Shown: piece after piece, positions 63,315-64,000 of the stretch | Position numbering within the stretch: the first letter of the stretch is position 1 | How the letters are laid out: every line of letters starts with the position of its first letter | Assembly (NCBI GenBank): GCA_947586055.1 | Contig: CANPXL010000006.1 | Coordinates: forward strand, 1 to 64,000 | Direction of reading: 5' to 3' | DNA length: 64,000 bases | From: an uncultured Acetatifactor sp. | Lineage (GTDB): Bacteria; Bacillota; Clostridia; Lachnospirales; Lachnospiraceae | Translations under genes and position numbers: made by a program | Notes under the pieces: model-generated | What the model was told of the DNA's origin: nothing | Seen by the model: only the letters and a program-made list of their open reading frames with translations | Database searches by the model: none

Positions 63315-64000
63315 ATGATAGAGGTAAATGGAAAGAAATTGTGCGAGAACTGTTTTTCTGAGATCTCCCAGGAGCCGTGCGCCTGCTGTGGATATGGAGA
63401 GACGCAGGAGGAGACGGATCGCAGCGTCCTGCAGGCGGGTACAAAACTGAACGGACATATCCTGGTGGGAAAGGTAATGGGGAAGGGAGGGTTCGGCGTC
63501 ACTTATCTGGGTTATGACTGCAGAATGGATAAAGTGGTGGCCGTAAAAGAATATTTCCCCAACGGTATCGTATACCGTTCCGGAGGGACAGAAGTGCTTT
63601 TAGCGGATGTAAAGTCCAAAGAGGTCTTTTCCAGGGGAGCGGATAAGTTCTACGACGAGGCCCAGATGGTGGCGCAGTTCAACGGGAACCCTAATATTGT
63701 CAGCGTGTTTGAGTATTTCCGGGAGAACAACACCGTTTATCTGGTGATGGAATTTCTGGACGGCATCACGTTGAAGGATTACATCAAAAAACGGGAAAAC
63801 CTTTCGGACGGTCAGGTGTTGTTTGTTTTCAATAAGATGGCGTCCGCCCTGAGCATTACCCACAGCGCGGGAGTGCTGCATCGGGACATTTCTCCCGATA
63901 ATATCATGCTGTGTACGGACGGCAAGGTAAAGCTGATCGATTTCGGCGCTGCCCGCCAGATCATGGAAGAGAGCGCATCCAATCTTACTGTGGTATTAAA
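63315..64000 (+). CDS. Zinc-ribbon Ser/Thr protein kinase (second, runs off the window)
   Basis: A paralogue of the previous gene. The start ATG 63315 begins IEVNGKKLCENCFSEISQEPC, again a zinc ribbon, followed by GKGGFGVTYLGYD, VAVKEYFPNGIVYR, HRDISPDNIMLC and LIDFGAARQ. The frame stays open to the last base, so the C-terminal part lies outside. Gap to the first kinase is 27 bp. The pair looks like a tandem duplication with diverged substrate regions. Confidence 0.92.
   Translation, partial: MIEVNGKKLCENCFSEISQEPCACCGYGETQEETDRSVLQAGTKLNGHILVGKVMGKGGFGVTYLGYDCRMDKVVAVKEYFPNGIVYRSGGTEVLLADVKSKEVFSRGADKFYDEAQMVAQFNGNPNIVSVFEYFRENNTVYLVMEFLDGITLKDYIKKRENLSDGQVLFVFNKMASALSITHSAGVLHRDISPDNIMLCTDGKVKLIDFGAARQIMEESASNLTVVL

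Noticed and set aside
1-64000. CRISPR arrays, tRNA or rRNA genes
   Set aside because: No regularly spaced repeats, no tRNA cloverleaf with T-loop GTTCRA and CCA-type acceptor pairing, and no rRNA segment were recognised by eye. The cloverleaf at 4348 lacks tRNA features.

Overview
The window reads as a piece of chromosome from a Gram-positive anaerobe of the class Clostridia, most likely a Lachnospiraceae-type gut bacterium. The evidence is a zinc-type 61-residue S14, a KOW-domain gene between map and infA, a FabK-type enoyl reductase, a FabT-like MarR regulator, a class B sortase with an SPKTG substrate, an ECF transporter module after the ribosomal cluster, strong Shine-Dalgarno sites throughout, and c-di-GMP and Ser/Thr-kinase signalling genes. 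This assignment rests on gene content and order; no rRNA or database comparison was available.

Layout. Bases 1-4500 are AT-richer and look accessory: an AlbA_2/Schlafen-type ATP-binding protein, a DUF2798 membrane gene broken by one extra G in a G run, a MerR regulator with two duplicated C-terminal modules, and a compact element at 4348-4487 that can fold into a perfect cloverleaf. Bases 4.5-12.6 kb carry an SGNH plus MBOAT pair (O-acylation of a surface polymer), a lipoprotein solute-binding protein translationally coupled to a membrane diguanylate cyclase, cysK and a MATE pump. Bases 12.6-20.9 kb are on the minus strand: a sortase B, LCP and SPKTG-substrate operon, a decayed VWA gene, a Glu-rich unknown, a zinc-ribbon/leucine-rich-repeat membrane protein and a c-di-GMP phosphodiesterase.

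Bases 21-29.5 kb are a complete type II fatty-acid elongation operon, acpP-fabK-fabD-fabG-fabF-fabZ-accDA(fused)-fabH, followed by a FabT-like marR gene and cardiolipin synthase. The promoter is surrounded by four TTGA-N3-TCAA dyads, three of them exactly 16 bp apart, which I read as FabT operators. The genes for biotin carrier protein and biotin carboxylase are absent. Bases 31-35 kb hold an acyltransferase, a methyltransferase and two tandem esterases.

Bases 35.1-52.4 kb are the S10-spc-alpha ribosomal superoperon (rpsJ to rplQ) with secY, adk, map, a KOW protein, infA, rpmJ and rpoA. Its promoter overlaps the upstream terminator. It has a long structured leader before rpsJ, structured gaps at rpsJ-rplC and secY-adk, and a 405-nt structured gap between rpmJ and rpsM that no gene explains. 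L17 carries an insertion of about 75 residues.

A second MATE gene and an M15 peptidase sit between rplQ and the ecfA1-ecfA2-ecfT-truA module (54.9-58.3 kb). The last 5.6 kb is a phospho-signalling island: zinc-ribbon FHA protein, PP2C, membrane trypsin-like protease with a C-terminal FHA domain, membrane PP2C, and two tandem zinc-ribbon Ser/Thr kinases, the second running off the window. This island and the structured RNAs are the most interesting leads. No CRISPR array, tRNA, rRNA or complete insertion sequence was seen.
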